64,000 nt of DNA, taken from Paraburkholderia sp. BCC1886 (GTDB taxonomy: Bacteria; Pseudomonadota; Gammaproteobacteria; Burkholderiales; Burkholderiaceae). The stretch covers positions 1 to 64,000 of the forward strand of contig NZ_CAAJGK010000063.1 in NCBI RefSeq assembly GCF_900996245.1, given 5' to 3'. Below the pieces are notes generated by a model that was not told the origin of the DNA, did not search any database, and saw only the letters and a program-made list of their open reading frames with translations. Position 1 is the first letter of the stretch, and every line of letters starts with the position of its first letter. Below are positions 44,339 through 53,236 of the stretch, piece by piece. The translations under genes were made by a program, and so were the position numbers.

Positions 44339-45715
44339 ATGGCCACTGAATTCACCCCTTTCCCGCCGCTCGCCCAACTCGCCGCCGACCTGGCCGCCGG
44401 CCGCACCACGAGTCGTGCGCTGGTCGAAACTGCGCTGGAGCGCATCGAAGATCCGGCCGGTCAGGGCTCGGCGACCTTCATGCATGTCGACGCCGGGAAC
44501 GCGCGCGCCGCCGCCGACGCGCACGACCGGCTACGGGCCGCCGGCACCGTGCTGTCGCCGCTCGCCGGCATTCCGGTGTCGGTCAAAGACCTGTTCGATG
44601 TCGAAGGTCAGCCGACCCGCGCCGGTTCAGTCGTCCTCGCCGACGCACCGCCCGCCGCCGCGGACGCAGTCGCGGTCGCGCGCCTGAAGCGGGCCGGCGC
44701 CGTGCTGGTCGGACGCACCAACATGAGCGAGTTCGCTTTTTCCGGGCTCGGCCTGAATCCGCATTACGGCAATCCGTTATCACCTTACCGGCGGGACGTG
44801 CCGGGCGACGAGCGTATTTCGGGCGGCTCTTCGTCGGGCGCGGCGACATCGGTGGCGGACGGCATGGCGGCGGTCGCGCTCGGCACCGACACCGGCGGCT
44901 CGATCCGTATCCCGGCAGCGCTATGCGGACTAACCGGCTTTAAACCGACCGCCGCCCGCATTCCGAAGCAAGGCGGCGTGCCGCTGTCGTCCACCCTGGA
45001 TTCATTTGGCCCGATAGGCGTCTCCGTCGCCTGCTGCGCGCTGGTCGACCGCATGCTGGCCGGCCTCGAGCCGCGCATTCCCGCGGCCCGGCCACTCGAA
45101 GGCGTGCGTCTCGGCGTTTTGACCAATTTCGTGACCGATGGCGTGGAGCCCGCGGTGGCCGCCGCAATCGACACGGCACTCAAACATCTGGAAGCGGCGG
45201 GCGCCATCGTCAGCGAAGTGCGCTTTGCGCCGCTCGAGCGCCTCGCCGACATCAACCGCTTCGGTTTCTCGCCAATCGAAGCGTATGCGTGGCATCGCCC
45301 TCTGCTAGACAAGCATCGCGAGCAGTACGACCCGCGCGTGCTGGTGCGCATCCTCAAAGGCCAGCCTGCCAGCGCGGTCGATTATCTCGACCTGCTTGCG
45401 GAGCGTGAGGCCATGCTGGCCGAAGCCGCGCGCACGCTGTGGCAGCGGTTCGACGCGGTGGTCGCGCCCACGGTGCCGGTGTTGCCGCCGCGAGTCGCCG
45501 ATCTGGCCGACGACGCCGCGTTCGGTCGGACCAACGCGCTGATTTTGCGCAATCCGAGCGTGTTCAACTTCCTCGATAGCTGCGCGCTGTCGCTGCCTTG
45601 CCATTTGCGCGGCGAGGCGCCGGTCGGGCTGATGCTGGCCGGGGCGCCGAACGCCGACGACGGCCTGCTCGCGCTCGGCCGTGGCGCGGAGGCGGTACTG
45701 AACGCGATCCGTTGA
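44339..45715 (+). CDS. Amidase (amidase-signature family)
   Basis: A 458-residue amidase-signature hydrolase. The Ser-cisSer-Lys triad is intact: Lys83 in VSVKDLFDVEG, Ser164 in SGGSSSGAA and Ser188 in GTDTGGSIRIP. The family includes GatA, but no gatB or gatC is adjacent and the length fits a stand-alone amidase acting on small amides. The substrate is unknown. The ATG at 44339 starts MATEFTPFPPLAQL; an earlier in-frame ATG lies 15 codons upstream. A 280-base gap without genes follows, before dsbB. Confidence 0.87.
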   Translation: MATEFTPFPPLAQLAADLAAGRTTSRALVETALERIEDPAGQGSATFMHVDAGNARAAADAHDRLRAAGTVLSPLAGIPVSVKDLFDVEGQPTRAGSVVLADAPPAAADAVAVARLKRAGAVLVGRTNMSEFAFSGLGLNPHYGNPLSPYRRDVPGDERISGGSSSGAATSVADGMAAVALGTDTGGSIRIPAALCGLTGFKPTAARIPKQGGVPLSSTLDSFGPIGVSVACCALVDRMLAGLEPRIPAARPLEGVRLGVLTNFVTDGVEPAVAAAIDTALKHLEAAGAIVSEVRFAPLERLADINRFGFSPIEAYAWHRPLLDKHREQYDPRVLVRILKGQPASAVDYLDLLAEREAMLAEAARTLWQRFDAVVAPTVPVLPPRVADLADDAAFGRTNALILRNPSVFNFLDSCALSLPCHLRGEAPVGLMLAGAPNADDGLLALGRGAEAVLNAIR

Positions 45716-45995
45716 ACCTTGGGAAGTCCGGGGGACAGCCGCCGAGCGCAGCGCATCAAGGCAGAAGACCCACTCCCCGCATAAAGTCCGAGATGAGAAA
45801 CACGCGCCGCGGAACAGCCTACTTGGTGCATCCATCCCACCCATCGCAGCGCGCGCGCCCTGTGCCCGCGAGCCTCGTGCCCGCGCGCCCAGCGCCACCA
45901 GCGCCACCAGCGCACCTGAAATCTGCGTCACCAGGAACGTTCGCGCTAGAATCGCGGGCACCCGCCTTTCCCGTACCCAGACCGCTACAAGATCC

Positions 45996-46505
45996 ATGAA
46001 TAACGACAATGCGATACTGCGCCGCGAGCGCTCCCTGCTGGTTCTGCTTGGCCTCATCTGCGTCGCCCTCGTGGCCGGTGCGCTGTATCTCCAGTACGGG
46101 CTGCACGAAGATCCCTGTCCGCTGTGCATCATCCAACGTTATTTCTTCCTGCTGATCGCCATCTTCGCGTTTCTCGGCGCACGCTTCGACAGTTGGCGCG
46201 GCGTGCGTTTGCTGGAAGTGCTCGCGGCGCTGTCCGCCCTGGGTGGCATCGTGACCGCAGCGCGTCATGTCTATGTGCAGGCGCATCCGGGGTTCAGCTG
46301 CGGTTTCGACGCGCTGCAGCCGGTCGTCGACAGTTTGCCCCCCGCGCACTGGCTGCCGGGCGTGTTCAAAGTCGCCGGTTTGTGCGAAACAGCCTATCCG
46401 CCGATTCTCGGTCTGACATTGCCGATGTGGTCGCTGGTGGCCTTCATCGTGGCTTTCCTGCCGCTGGTGCTGAGTTTGTCCCGCAATCGCCGCCGCTTTT
46501 CCTGA
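45996..46505 (+). CDS. dsbB: Disulfide bond formation protein B
   Basis: A 169-residue inner-membrane protein with four helices that reoxidises DsbA and passes electrons to quinone. Both periplasmic cysteine pairs are present: Cys41-Cys44 in EDPCPLCIIQRYFF and Cys102/Cys130 (GFSCGFDAL and GLCETAYPP). It is not next to dsbA. Confidence 0.95.
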   Translation: MNNDNAILRRERSLLVLLGLICVALVAGALYLQYGLHEDPCPLCIIQRYFFLLIAIFAFLGARFDSWRGVRLLEVLAALSALGGIVTAARHVYVQAHPGFSCGFDALQPVVDSLPPAHWLPGVFKVAGLCETAYPPILGLTLPMWSLVAFIVAFLPLVLSLSRNRRRFS

Positions 46506-46831
46506 ATCGTCCACAAATCCGTCCAAACCCGTCCACATTCGCGCCACCCGCCGCTCCCCACCGAGCGGCGGGGCCGCCCCACCCTTCCGCCCCTCCGCAA
46601 CCGCCCGCAGCCGTCCACCTCTTATCAATCCTCCACGCAACTTCCCCGCCTCACACGAATCGTACTGATCTCATGCCCGCGTCCGCATAAGCTTCATGCG
46701 GGCATGGGAATATTTTCAGGATAAGGTAATGCTATCGTCCTGCCTGGATGGCGATCTACGTGCGCGAGGGGGCTCCGGCACGACCCCCTGCGTAACGCGC
46801 GCCCGGTCCGCACTGTCTTTTGAGATTCGCC
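46506..46831. promoter_or_regulatory. Region upstream of xdhA with a 9-bp inverted repeat
   Basis: CATGCCCGC (46672-46680) and GCGGGCATG (46698-46706) are exact inverted repeats with a 17-base spacer, about 125 bases before the xdhA start. They are a candidate operator for a purine-responsive repressor. A/T-rich sequence (TATTTTCAGGATAAGG) follows and probably holds the promoter. No gene is seen. Confidence 0.45.
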
Positions 46832-48397
46832 ATGACATCGCAAACCATCCGCTTCTACCACCAGGGGTCCGTCCGCGAAGTCGCGAACATCCCTGCATCG
46901 CGCACCGTGCTGCAGCATCTGCGTGAAGATCTGCATTGCACGGGCACCAAGGAGGGTTGTGCTGAAGGCGACTGCGGAGCCTGCACCGTCGTCGTCGGCG
47001 AACTCGACGCCGAGGGCACCGTCCAGCTGAAAGCGGTCAATGCCTGCATCCAGTTCCTGCCTACACTCGACGGCAAAGCCCTGTTCACCGTCGAAGACCT
47101 GCGCGCCGCCGACGGCTCGCTTCACCCTGTGCAACAGGCCATGGTCGACTGCCATGGTTCGCAATGCGGCTTCTGCACCCCCGGCTTCGTCATGTCGATG
47201 TGGGCGCTCTACGAGAATCAGCCGGCCGACGCGGGCCTGCCCACCCGCGACGAAATCAACGCGGCGCTGTCGGGCAATCTGTGCCGGTGCACTGGCTACC
47301 GGCCGATTGTCGACGCCACGCAGAAAATGTTCGACTATCCGCATTACCCGCGCGTCACGCTGGACCGTGAAACGCTCGCCGCTACCCTGAGCGCGCTGCA
47401 ACGCCGCGAAACGTTCACCTACCAGGCCCCCGACACGCGCGGTGCCGCGTTCGGCTCCCCCAGTTTCCACGCCCCCGTCACGCTCGACGCCTTCGCCGCG
47501 CTGCGCGCCGATCTGCCGCAAGCACGCCTGCTGGCCGGCAGCACCGACGTCGGTCTGTGGGTGACCAAGCAGTTTCGCGATCTGGGCGACATCCTGTATA
47601 TCGGCAACGTCGCCGAACTGAAGACGATCGGCCGCGACGCGCAGACGTTGACGATCGGCGCGGCCGTCACGCTGGAAAACGCGTACGCGGCGCTCGCCGC
47701 CGATTCCCCCGAACTCGCCGAACTGTGGACGCGCTTCGCGTCGCTACCCATCCGCAATGCCGGCACGCTCGGCGGGAATGTCGCGAACGGCTCGCCGATC
47801 GGCGATTCGATGCCGGTCCTGCTCGCCCTCGGCGCTGAAGTCGTGCTGCGCCACGGCGTCACAACCCGCACGCTGCCACTCGAAGATTTCTACCTCGGCT
47901 ATCAGAAAACAGCGCTGGCAGCGGGCGAATTCGTCGCCGCGCTGCGCATCCCGCGACCGACGGGCAGCCTGCGCGTGCGCACCTACAAGGTGTCGAAGCG
48001 CTACGATCAGGACATTTCCGCGGTCTGCGCGGCCTTCGCCATCCACGTCACCCCCGGCACCGATCCCGCTGAAGCAGGCACCATCGGCCAGACCCGCATC
48101 GCCTTCGGCGGCATGGCGGCCACGCCGAAGCGCGCGACGCACACCGAAGCCGTCCTCAACGGCGCGCGTTGGACCGAAGACACCGCGCGGCGAGCGATGG
48201 ACGCGCTCGCCGCCGACTACCAGCCGCTCTCCGACATGCGCGCCTCGAGCGCATATCGCCTCAAAGTGGCGCGCAACCTGCTGTGGCGCTTCCACCTCGA
48301 AACCCGCGACGCCGCCCCGCTCAGCCTTTTCGACGTGAACGCGTTCGCGTTCGACATCGGCGCCGGGGAAACCGCCGCCGCGAAGGAGCCGTCGTAA
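46832..48397 (+). CDS. xdhA: Xanthine dehydrogenase small subunit (2Fe-2S / FAD)
   Basis: A 521-residue subunit that passes electrons from the molybdenum site to NAD+. Residues 5-165 bind two [2Fe-2S] clusters: Cys43, Cys48, Cys51 and Cys72, then Cys112, Cys115, Cys151 and Cys153. Residues about 200-380 form the FAD domain (LLAGSTDVGLWVTKQFRDL and IRNAGTLGGNVANGSPIGDS). The CO dehydrogenase flavoprotein C-terminal domain ends the protein. The stop overlaps the xdhB start by one base (TAATG), so the subunits are translationally coupled. First gene of the purine run. Confidence 0.95.
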   Translation: MTSQTIRFYHQGSVREVANIPASRTVLQHLREDLHCTGTKEGCAEGDCGACTVVVGELDAEGTVQLKAVNACIQFLPTLDGKALFTVEDLRAADGSLHPVQQAMVDCHGSQCGFCTPGFVMSMWALYENQPADAGLPTRDEINAALSGNLCRCTGYRPIVDATQKMFDYPHYPRVTLDRETLAATLSALQRRETFTYQAPDTRGAAFGSPSFHAPVTLDAFAALRADLPQARLLAGSTDVGLWVTKQFRDLGDILYIGNVAELKTIGRDAQTLTIGAAVTLENAYAALAADSPELAELWTRFASLPIRNAGTLGGNVANGSPIGDSMPVLLALGAEVVLRHGVTTRTLPLEDFYLGYQKTALAAGEFVAALRIPRPTGSLRVRTYKVSKRYDQDISAVCAAFAIHVTPGTDPAEAGTIGQTRIAFGGMAATPKRATHTEAVLNGARWTEDTARRAMDALAADYQPLSDMRASSAYRLKVARNLLWRFHLETRDAAPLSLFDVNAFAFDIGAGETAAAKEPS

Positions 48398-50865
48398 TGA
48401 ACCGCATCGATCCGTTCCTCGAACACGCGGCGAGCCAGTCCACATTCGACGCGGGCAGCACCGCCATCGGCGTGTCCCTGCCGCACGAATCGGCGGCGCT
48501 GCACGTGAGCGGCGAAGCCACCTATACCGACGACGTCGCCGAACTGACCGGAACGCTGCACGCCGCGCTCGGCCTGTCGCGGCACGCGCATGCGCGCATC
48601 GTGTCGATGGACCTCGACGCCGTGCGTCGAGCCCCCGGCGTGATCGCGGTCCTGAGCGCGGCAGACATTCCCGGCGAAAACAACTGCGGCCCGGTGCTGC
48701 ACGACGATCCGATTCTCGCGGTCGACGAAGTGCTGTATCTCGGTCAGCCGGTGTTCGCCGTGATCGCCGAAAATCATGAGCTGGCGCGGCGTGCCGCGTC
48801 GCTCGCAAAGAGCGACGACGTGGTGCGCTACGAACCGCTCGAAGCCGTTCTCACGCCGGCCGAAGCAAAGGCGCGCAAGCAGTTCGTGTTGCCGCCGCTG
48901 CATCTGAAGCGCGGCGACCCCGATGCGCGAATGGCCGCCGCGCCGCACCGGATCAGCGGCAGTTTCGAAGTGGGCGGCCAGGAGCAGTTCTATCTCGAAG
49001 GCCAGATTGCCTACGCGGTGCCGAAGGAAATGGACGGCATGCTCGTCTACAGTTCGACGCAGCATCCGAGCGAAATGCAGCAGGTGGTCGCACATATGCT
49101 CGACTGGCCCGCGCACAACGTGGTGTGCGAATGCCGGCGCATGGGCGGCGGCTTCGGCGGCAAGGAATCGCAATCGGCGCTGTTCGCGTGCATCGCGGCA
49201 CTCGCGGCGCAGCGTCTGCGACGCCCCGTGAAATTGCGCGCCGATCGCGACGACGATTTCATGATTACCGGCAAGCGTCACGACGCGATCTACGAATACG
49301 AAGCCGGCTTCGACGACCAGGGCCGCATTCTCGGCGCGCGCGTGGAAATCGCACTGCGCGCCGGCTATTCCGCCGATCTGTCCGGCGCGGTCGCCACCCG
49401 TGCCGTGTGCCATTTCGACAATGCGTACTATCTGTCCGACGTCGACATCGTCGCGCTCTGCTGCAAGACCAACACGCAGTCGAACACGGCGTTTCGCGGC
49501 TTCGGCGGACCGCAGGGCGCGCTGGTGATGGAAGTGATGCTCGACAGCATCGCGCGGCAACTGAACCGGGATCCGCTCGACGTGCGCGTCGTCAACTACT
49601 ACGGCGTGGGCGAGCGCGACACCACGCCGTATGGGCAACGTGTCGAAGACAACGTCATCGCGCCGCTCACGGACGAACTGCTCGACACCAGCCACTATCG
49701 CGCGCGCCGCGCCGCGCTCGCCGCATTCAACGCGACGAGTCCGGTGCTCAAGCGCGGCCTCGCGTTTTCGCCGGTGAAATTCGGTATCTCGTTCAACGTG
49801 CCGTTTCTGAACCAGGCCGGCGCGCTCGTGCATGTGTACAAGGACGGCTCGGTCCTCGTGAACCACGGCGGCACGGAAATGGGCCAGGGGCTCAACACAA
49901 AAGTCGCGCAAGTGGTCGCCAACGAGTTGGGTTTGCCGCTCTCGCGCGTACGCGTGAGCGCGACCGATACGTCGAAGATCGCCAACACCTCGGCGACCGC
50001 GGCTTCCACCGGCAGCGATCTGAACGGCAAGGCCGCCGAAGCCGCCGCACGAACCATCCGCGAACGCCTCGCCGAACTCGCCGCGAGGCAACTCGGCGGC
50101 AACGCCGCGGACGTGCAGTTTGCCGATGGCGAGGTGTCGGTCAACGGCGGCGCGATGCCGTTCACACAACTCGTGGGCGCCGCCTATCTGGCCCGCGTGC
50201 AGTTGTGGTCCGACGGTTTCTACACGACACCACGCGTGCACTGGGACGCTAAAACGCTGACCGGTCATCCGTTTTATTACTTCGCGTACGGCGCGGCCGT
50301 GTCCGAAGTGGTGATCGACACGTTGACCGGCGAATGGAAGCTCGTGCGCGCCGACGTCCTGCACGACGCTGGACAGTCGATCAATCCCGCCATCGACATC
50401 GGTCAGGTGGAAGGCGGTTTCATTCAGGGCATGGGCTGGCTCACCACCGAAGAGTTGTGGTGGAACCGCGATGGCCGTTTGATGACGCATGCGCCGTCGA
50501 CGTACAAGATTCCCGCTGTCAGCGATACGCCCGACGCGTTCAACGTGCAGCTTTATCAGAACCGCAACGCCGAGCCGACTGTGTTCCGCTCGAAAGCCGT
50601 CGGCGAGCCGCCGCTGCTGCTGCCCTTCTCGGTCTTCCTCGCGATTCGCGACGCCCTCGCCGCCGCCGTGCCGGGCGCGCCGGTTGCTCCGGCATTGCGT
50701 GCGCCGGCCACACCGGAGGCGATTCTGGACGCGCTGGACGCGCTGCAAGCAACGGTTGCAAGCTCATCGACCGGCACGTCGACAGCAGCACCGACAACAA
50801 CAACAGCAACAGCAACAGCACCGACAACAGCGACGACCGGCTCGCCGGCCGCAACGAACGCATGA
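48397..50865 (+). CDS. xdhB: Xanthine dehydrogenase large subunit (molybdopterin-binding)
   Basis: An 822-residue catalytic subunit that hydroxylates hypoxanthine and xanthine to urate. Visible are the substrate/cofactor motifs GGQEQFYLEGQIAYAVP, RRMGGGFGGKESQ, AFRGFGGPQGALVMEV and the active-site region FIQGMGWLTTEELWW with VGEPPLLLPFSVF near the end. The last 45 or so residues are a Thr/Ala/Ser-rich tail encoded partly by CAA/CAG-like triplet repeats, absent from family members I recall. It is coupled to xdhA; xdhC follows after 135 bases. Confidence 0.95.
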   Translation: MNRIDPFLEHAASQSTFDAGSTAIGVSLPHESAALHVSGEATYTDDVAELTGTLHAALGLSRHAHARIVSMDLDAVRRAPGVIAVLSAADIPGENNCGPVLHDDPILAVDEVLYLGQPVFAVIAENHELARRAASLAKSDDVVRYEPLEAVLTPAEAKARKQFVLPPLHLKRGDPDARMAAAPHRISGSFEVGGQEQFYLEGQIAYAVPKEMDGMLVYSSTQHPSEMQQVVAHMLDWPAHNVVCECRRMGGGFGGKESQSALFACIAALAAQRLRRPVKLRADRDDDFMITGKRHDAIYEYEAGFDDQGRILGARVEIALRAGYSADLSGAVATRAVCHFDNAYYLSDVDIVALCCKTNTQSNTAFRGFGGPQGALVMEVMLDSIARQLNRDPLDVRVVNYYGVGERDTTPYGQRVEDNVIAPLTDELLDTSHYRARRAALAAFNATSPVLKRGLAFSPVKFGISFNVPFLNQAGALVHVYKDGSVLVNHGGTEMGQGLNTKVAQVVANELGLPLSRVRVSATDTSKIANTSATAASTGSDLNGKAAEAAARTIRERLAELAARQLGGNAADVQFADGEVSVNGGAMPFTQLVGAAYLARVQLWSDGFYTTPRVHWDAKTLTGHPFYYFAYGAAVSEVVIDTLTGEWKLVRADVLHDAGQSINPAIDIGQVEGGFIQGMGWLTTEELWWNRDGRLMTHAPSTYKIPAVSDTPDAFNVQLYQNRNAEPTVFRSKAVGEPPLLLPFSVFLAIRDALAAAVPGAPVAPALRAPATPEAILDALDALQATVASSSTGTSTAAPTTTTATATAPTTATTGSPAATNA

Positions 50866-50890
50866 AAACCCCTCATCGCGGACGAGTAAA

Positions 50891-50938
50891 GGGAAGCACA
50901 GCGGGAAGCACAGCGCGCAACACAGCCTGCAACACAGC
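50891..50938. repeat. Four 12-bp tandem repeats between xdhB and xdhC
   Basis: Two exact copies of GGGAAGCACAGC (50891-50902 and 50903-50914) are followed by two related units, GCGCAACACAGC and CTGCAACACAGC. They fill much of the 135-base gap. Function unknown; slippage-prone. Confidence 0.8.
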
Positions 50939-51000
50939 GCGCCACCCGTCCGCCCAACCGGCCGCACGCGCGTCGCGCGGCCACGTAGGAGAACCGCCGG

Positions 51001-52020
51001 ATGCAAGCCTGGCTACCTGATCTGCAGCACCTTCTCGCACACGGCGACGCCGCCGTGCTGGTGACGGTCGCGCGCGTGGAAGGCTCGGCGCCGCGCGAAC
51101 CCGGCACCCGGATGATCGTCACGCGCGACTCGGCCAAACACACCATCGGCGGCGGACACCTCGAATGGAAAGCGATCGAGACCGCGCGCCAGGTGTTACG
51201 CGACGGCATGCGCTCGCCGCACATGCGGCGCCTCGAACGCTTCGCGCTCGGCCCGAGTCTCGGCCAGTGCTGTGGCGGCGCGGTGATTCTCGCGTTCGAG
51301 CGGCTCGATATCGGCGATCTCGGCTGGATCACGTCGCTCGCCAAGCGCGTGGCCGCGGGCCTGCCGACCGTGCGTAGCGTATCATTCGGCCCCGCACCGG
51401 ATGCGGTGATGCTGTCCGACCCCGAGCCCGGGGTCGACACTGCCGACTGCCTGCTGTGGGACGGCGCCGGTTTCGACGACAGCGGCGCGCTGCTCACCGA
51501 AACCATCGTGCCGGGCGACTTCAAACTCGTGCTGTTCGGCGCGGGCCACGTGGGCGCGGCGCTGGTGCGCGTGCTGGCCACGCTGCCTTGCACGGTGCGC
51601 TGGGTCGACGAGCGAGACGCACAGTTTCCGCCCGTGGAGACGTTGCACGCGCCGAACGTCAGGATCGATCCTAACGATGCGCCCGATCAGGCCATCGACG
51701 AAGCCGCGCCGAACACGTATTTCATCGTGATGACGCATAACCACGCGCTCGACCTCGATCTCGCCGAACGTATTCTGCGGCGCGGCGATTTCGCGTTTTT
51801 CGGCATGATCGGCTCGCATAGCAAGCGCAAGCAGTTCGAGCATCGGCTGGCGGCGCGCGGCATCGACCCGTCGCAGATTGCACGGATGAAGTGCCCGCTC
51901 GGCGTCGACGGCATCGTCGACAAGTCGCCGGAGATCATTGCCATCTCGGCGGCCGCGCAGGTCCTGCAAGCCGTGGAAGCGAACGCGAACGCGGGCACGG
52001 GCGCAGCGCAGCCGGTCTGA
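51001..52020 (+). CDS. xdhC: Xanthine dehydrogenase accessory protein
   Basis: A 339-residue XdhC/CoxI-family protein that binds the molybdenum cofactor, promotes its sulfuration and delivers it to XdhB. The N-terminal domain has TIGGGHLEWKAIE and SLGQCCGGAVIL; a cysteine in this GQCCGG motif is important in Rhodobacter XdhC. The C-terminal Rossmann-like domain has LFGAGHVGAALVRVL and FFGMIGSHSKRKQF. AGGAG lies nine bases before the ATG. It follows xdhAB, the standard order. Confidence 0.94.
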   Translation: MQAWLPDLQHLLAHGDAAVLVTVARVEGSAPREPGTRMIVTRDSAKHTIGGGHLEWKAIETARQVLRDGMRSPHMRRLERFALGPSLGQCCGGAVILAFERLDIGDLGWITSLAKRVAAGLPTVRSVSFGPAPDAVMLSDPEPGVDTADCLLWDGAGFDDSGALLTETIVPGDFKLVLFGAGHVGAALVRVLATLPCTVRWVDERDAQFPPVETLHAPNVRIDPNDAPDQAIDEAAPNTYFIVMTHNHALDLDLAERILRRGDFAFFGMIGSHSKRKQFEHRLAARGIDPSQIARMKCPLGVDGIVDKSPEIIAISAAAQVLQAVEANANAGTGAAQPV

Positions 52021-52077
52021 AAAGAACACCGCACGCGCATCCGGCACGACCCGACTCAACGAACCACCTGACCGACC

Positions 52078-53136
52078 ATGACGACAACGACAACGACATT
52101 GAACCTCACGCCGCTCATCGAGAAAACGGCGCTCGCGCCGAAGGCCGAGTTGCATATCCATATCGAAGGCTCGCTCGAACCCGAACTGATCTTCGCACTC
52201 GCCCAACGCAACGGCGTGAAGCTCGCATACGAGTCGATCGACGCCTTGCGCGCGGCCTATGCGTTCACCGACCTGCAATCGTTTCTCGACATCTACTACG
52301 CAGGCGCGAGCGTGCTGTTGCACGAGCAGGACTTCTACGACATGACGAGCGCGTACGTCGAGCGTTGCCTCGCCGACAACGTGATTCACAGCGAAATCTT
52401 TTTCGATCCGCAGACACACACCGAACGCGGCGTGCCGATCGCGACCGCCGTCGCCGGCATCGAACGCGCGCTGGCCGACGCGGAACAGCGCGGCATGACG
52501 AGCAAGCTGATTCTGTGCTTCCTGCGCCATCTTTCCGAAGAAGACGCGCTCGCCACTTTCGACGAAGCATTGCCGTTATTCGAGCAGTACAGGCATCGGC
52601 TGATCGGCGTCGGGCTCGATTCGTCGGAGCGCGGCCATCCGCCGTCCAAGTTCGAGCGGGTGTTCGCCAAAGCGCGCGCGCTGGGTCTGAAGCTGGTCGC
52701 CCATGCCGGTGAAGAAGGGCCGCCGTCGTATATCTACGAAGCGCTCGATCTGCTGAAAGTCGATCGCGTCGATCACGGCGTGCGCAGCATCGAAGACCCC
52801 GCGCTCGTCACGCGCCTCGCCGATTCGCGCGTGGCGCTCACCGTGTGTCCGCTGTCGAACCTGAAGCTCTGCGTGTTCGACGACATGACAAAACACACGC
52901 TCAAGGACCTGCTCGATCGCGGCGTCGCAGTCACCGTGAATTCCGACGATCCGGCCTATTTCGGCGGCTACGTGAACGCAAACTACGTGGCCATCGTCGA
53001 GGCCTTGAAGCTGAACGAGGACGAGGTCTACACGATCATCCGCAACAGCTTCGAAGCGTCGTTCGTGACGCCGGCGGAACGCGACGCGCTGATCGCGAAG
53101 CTCGATGCGCACTGGCATCAAGGCGGCCCGCACTGA
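52078..53136 (+). CDS. ade: Adenine deaminase
   Basis: A 352-residue zinc amidohydrolase of the adenosine-deaminase superfamily. Zinc ligands His26 and His28 are in AELHIHIEGSLEPEL, with HAGEEGPPSYIYEALDLL, VDHGVRS and TVNSDDPAYFGGYV further on. I call adenine rather than adenosine deaminase because the sequence follows Pseudomonas aeruginosa PA0148, shown to deaminate adenine: FLRHLSEE, GLDSSERGHPPSKFERVF and TVCPLSNLKLCVFDDMTKHT match it closely from memory. Context agrees: the hypoxanthine made feeds xanthine dehydrogenase just upstream. Automated annotation will often say add. Confidence 0.85.
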   Translation: MTTTTTTLNLTPLIEKTALAPKAELHIHIEGSLEPELIFALAQRNGVKLAYESIDALRAAYAFTDLQSFLDIYYAGASVLLHEQDFYDMTSAYVERCLADNVIHSEIFFDPQTHTERGVPIATAVAGIERALADAEQRGMTSKLILCFLRHLSEEDALATFDEALPLFEQYRHRLIGVGLDSSERGHPPSKFERVFAKARALGLKLVAHAGEEGPPSYIYEALDLLKVDRVDHGVRSIEDPALVTRLADSRVALTVCPLSNLKLCVFDDMTKHTLKDLLDRGVAVTVNSDDPAYFGGYVNANYVAIVEALKLNEDEVYTIIRNSFEASFVTPAERDALIAKLDAHWHQGGPH

Positions 53137-53236
53137 CGGGCCGATGAATCGCAGCGGCGGCATGGCGGCCCGATCTCAAAGCCTTCGCCGCCCGCTGCGC
53201 TGTTTGTCTTAAGCAAATCTGGAGACGGTTTTTTTC

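Noticed and set aside
48217..50748. An 843-codon minus-strand open frame over xdhB
   Set aside because: Shadow of the xdhB coding strand; composition is Arg/His-rich and no start signal or domain is seen.
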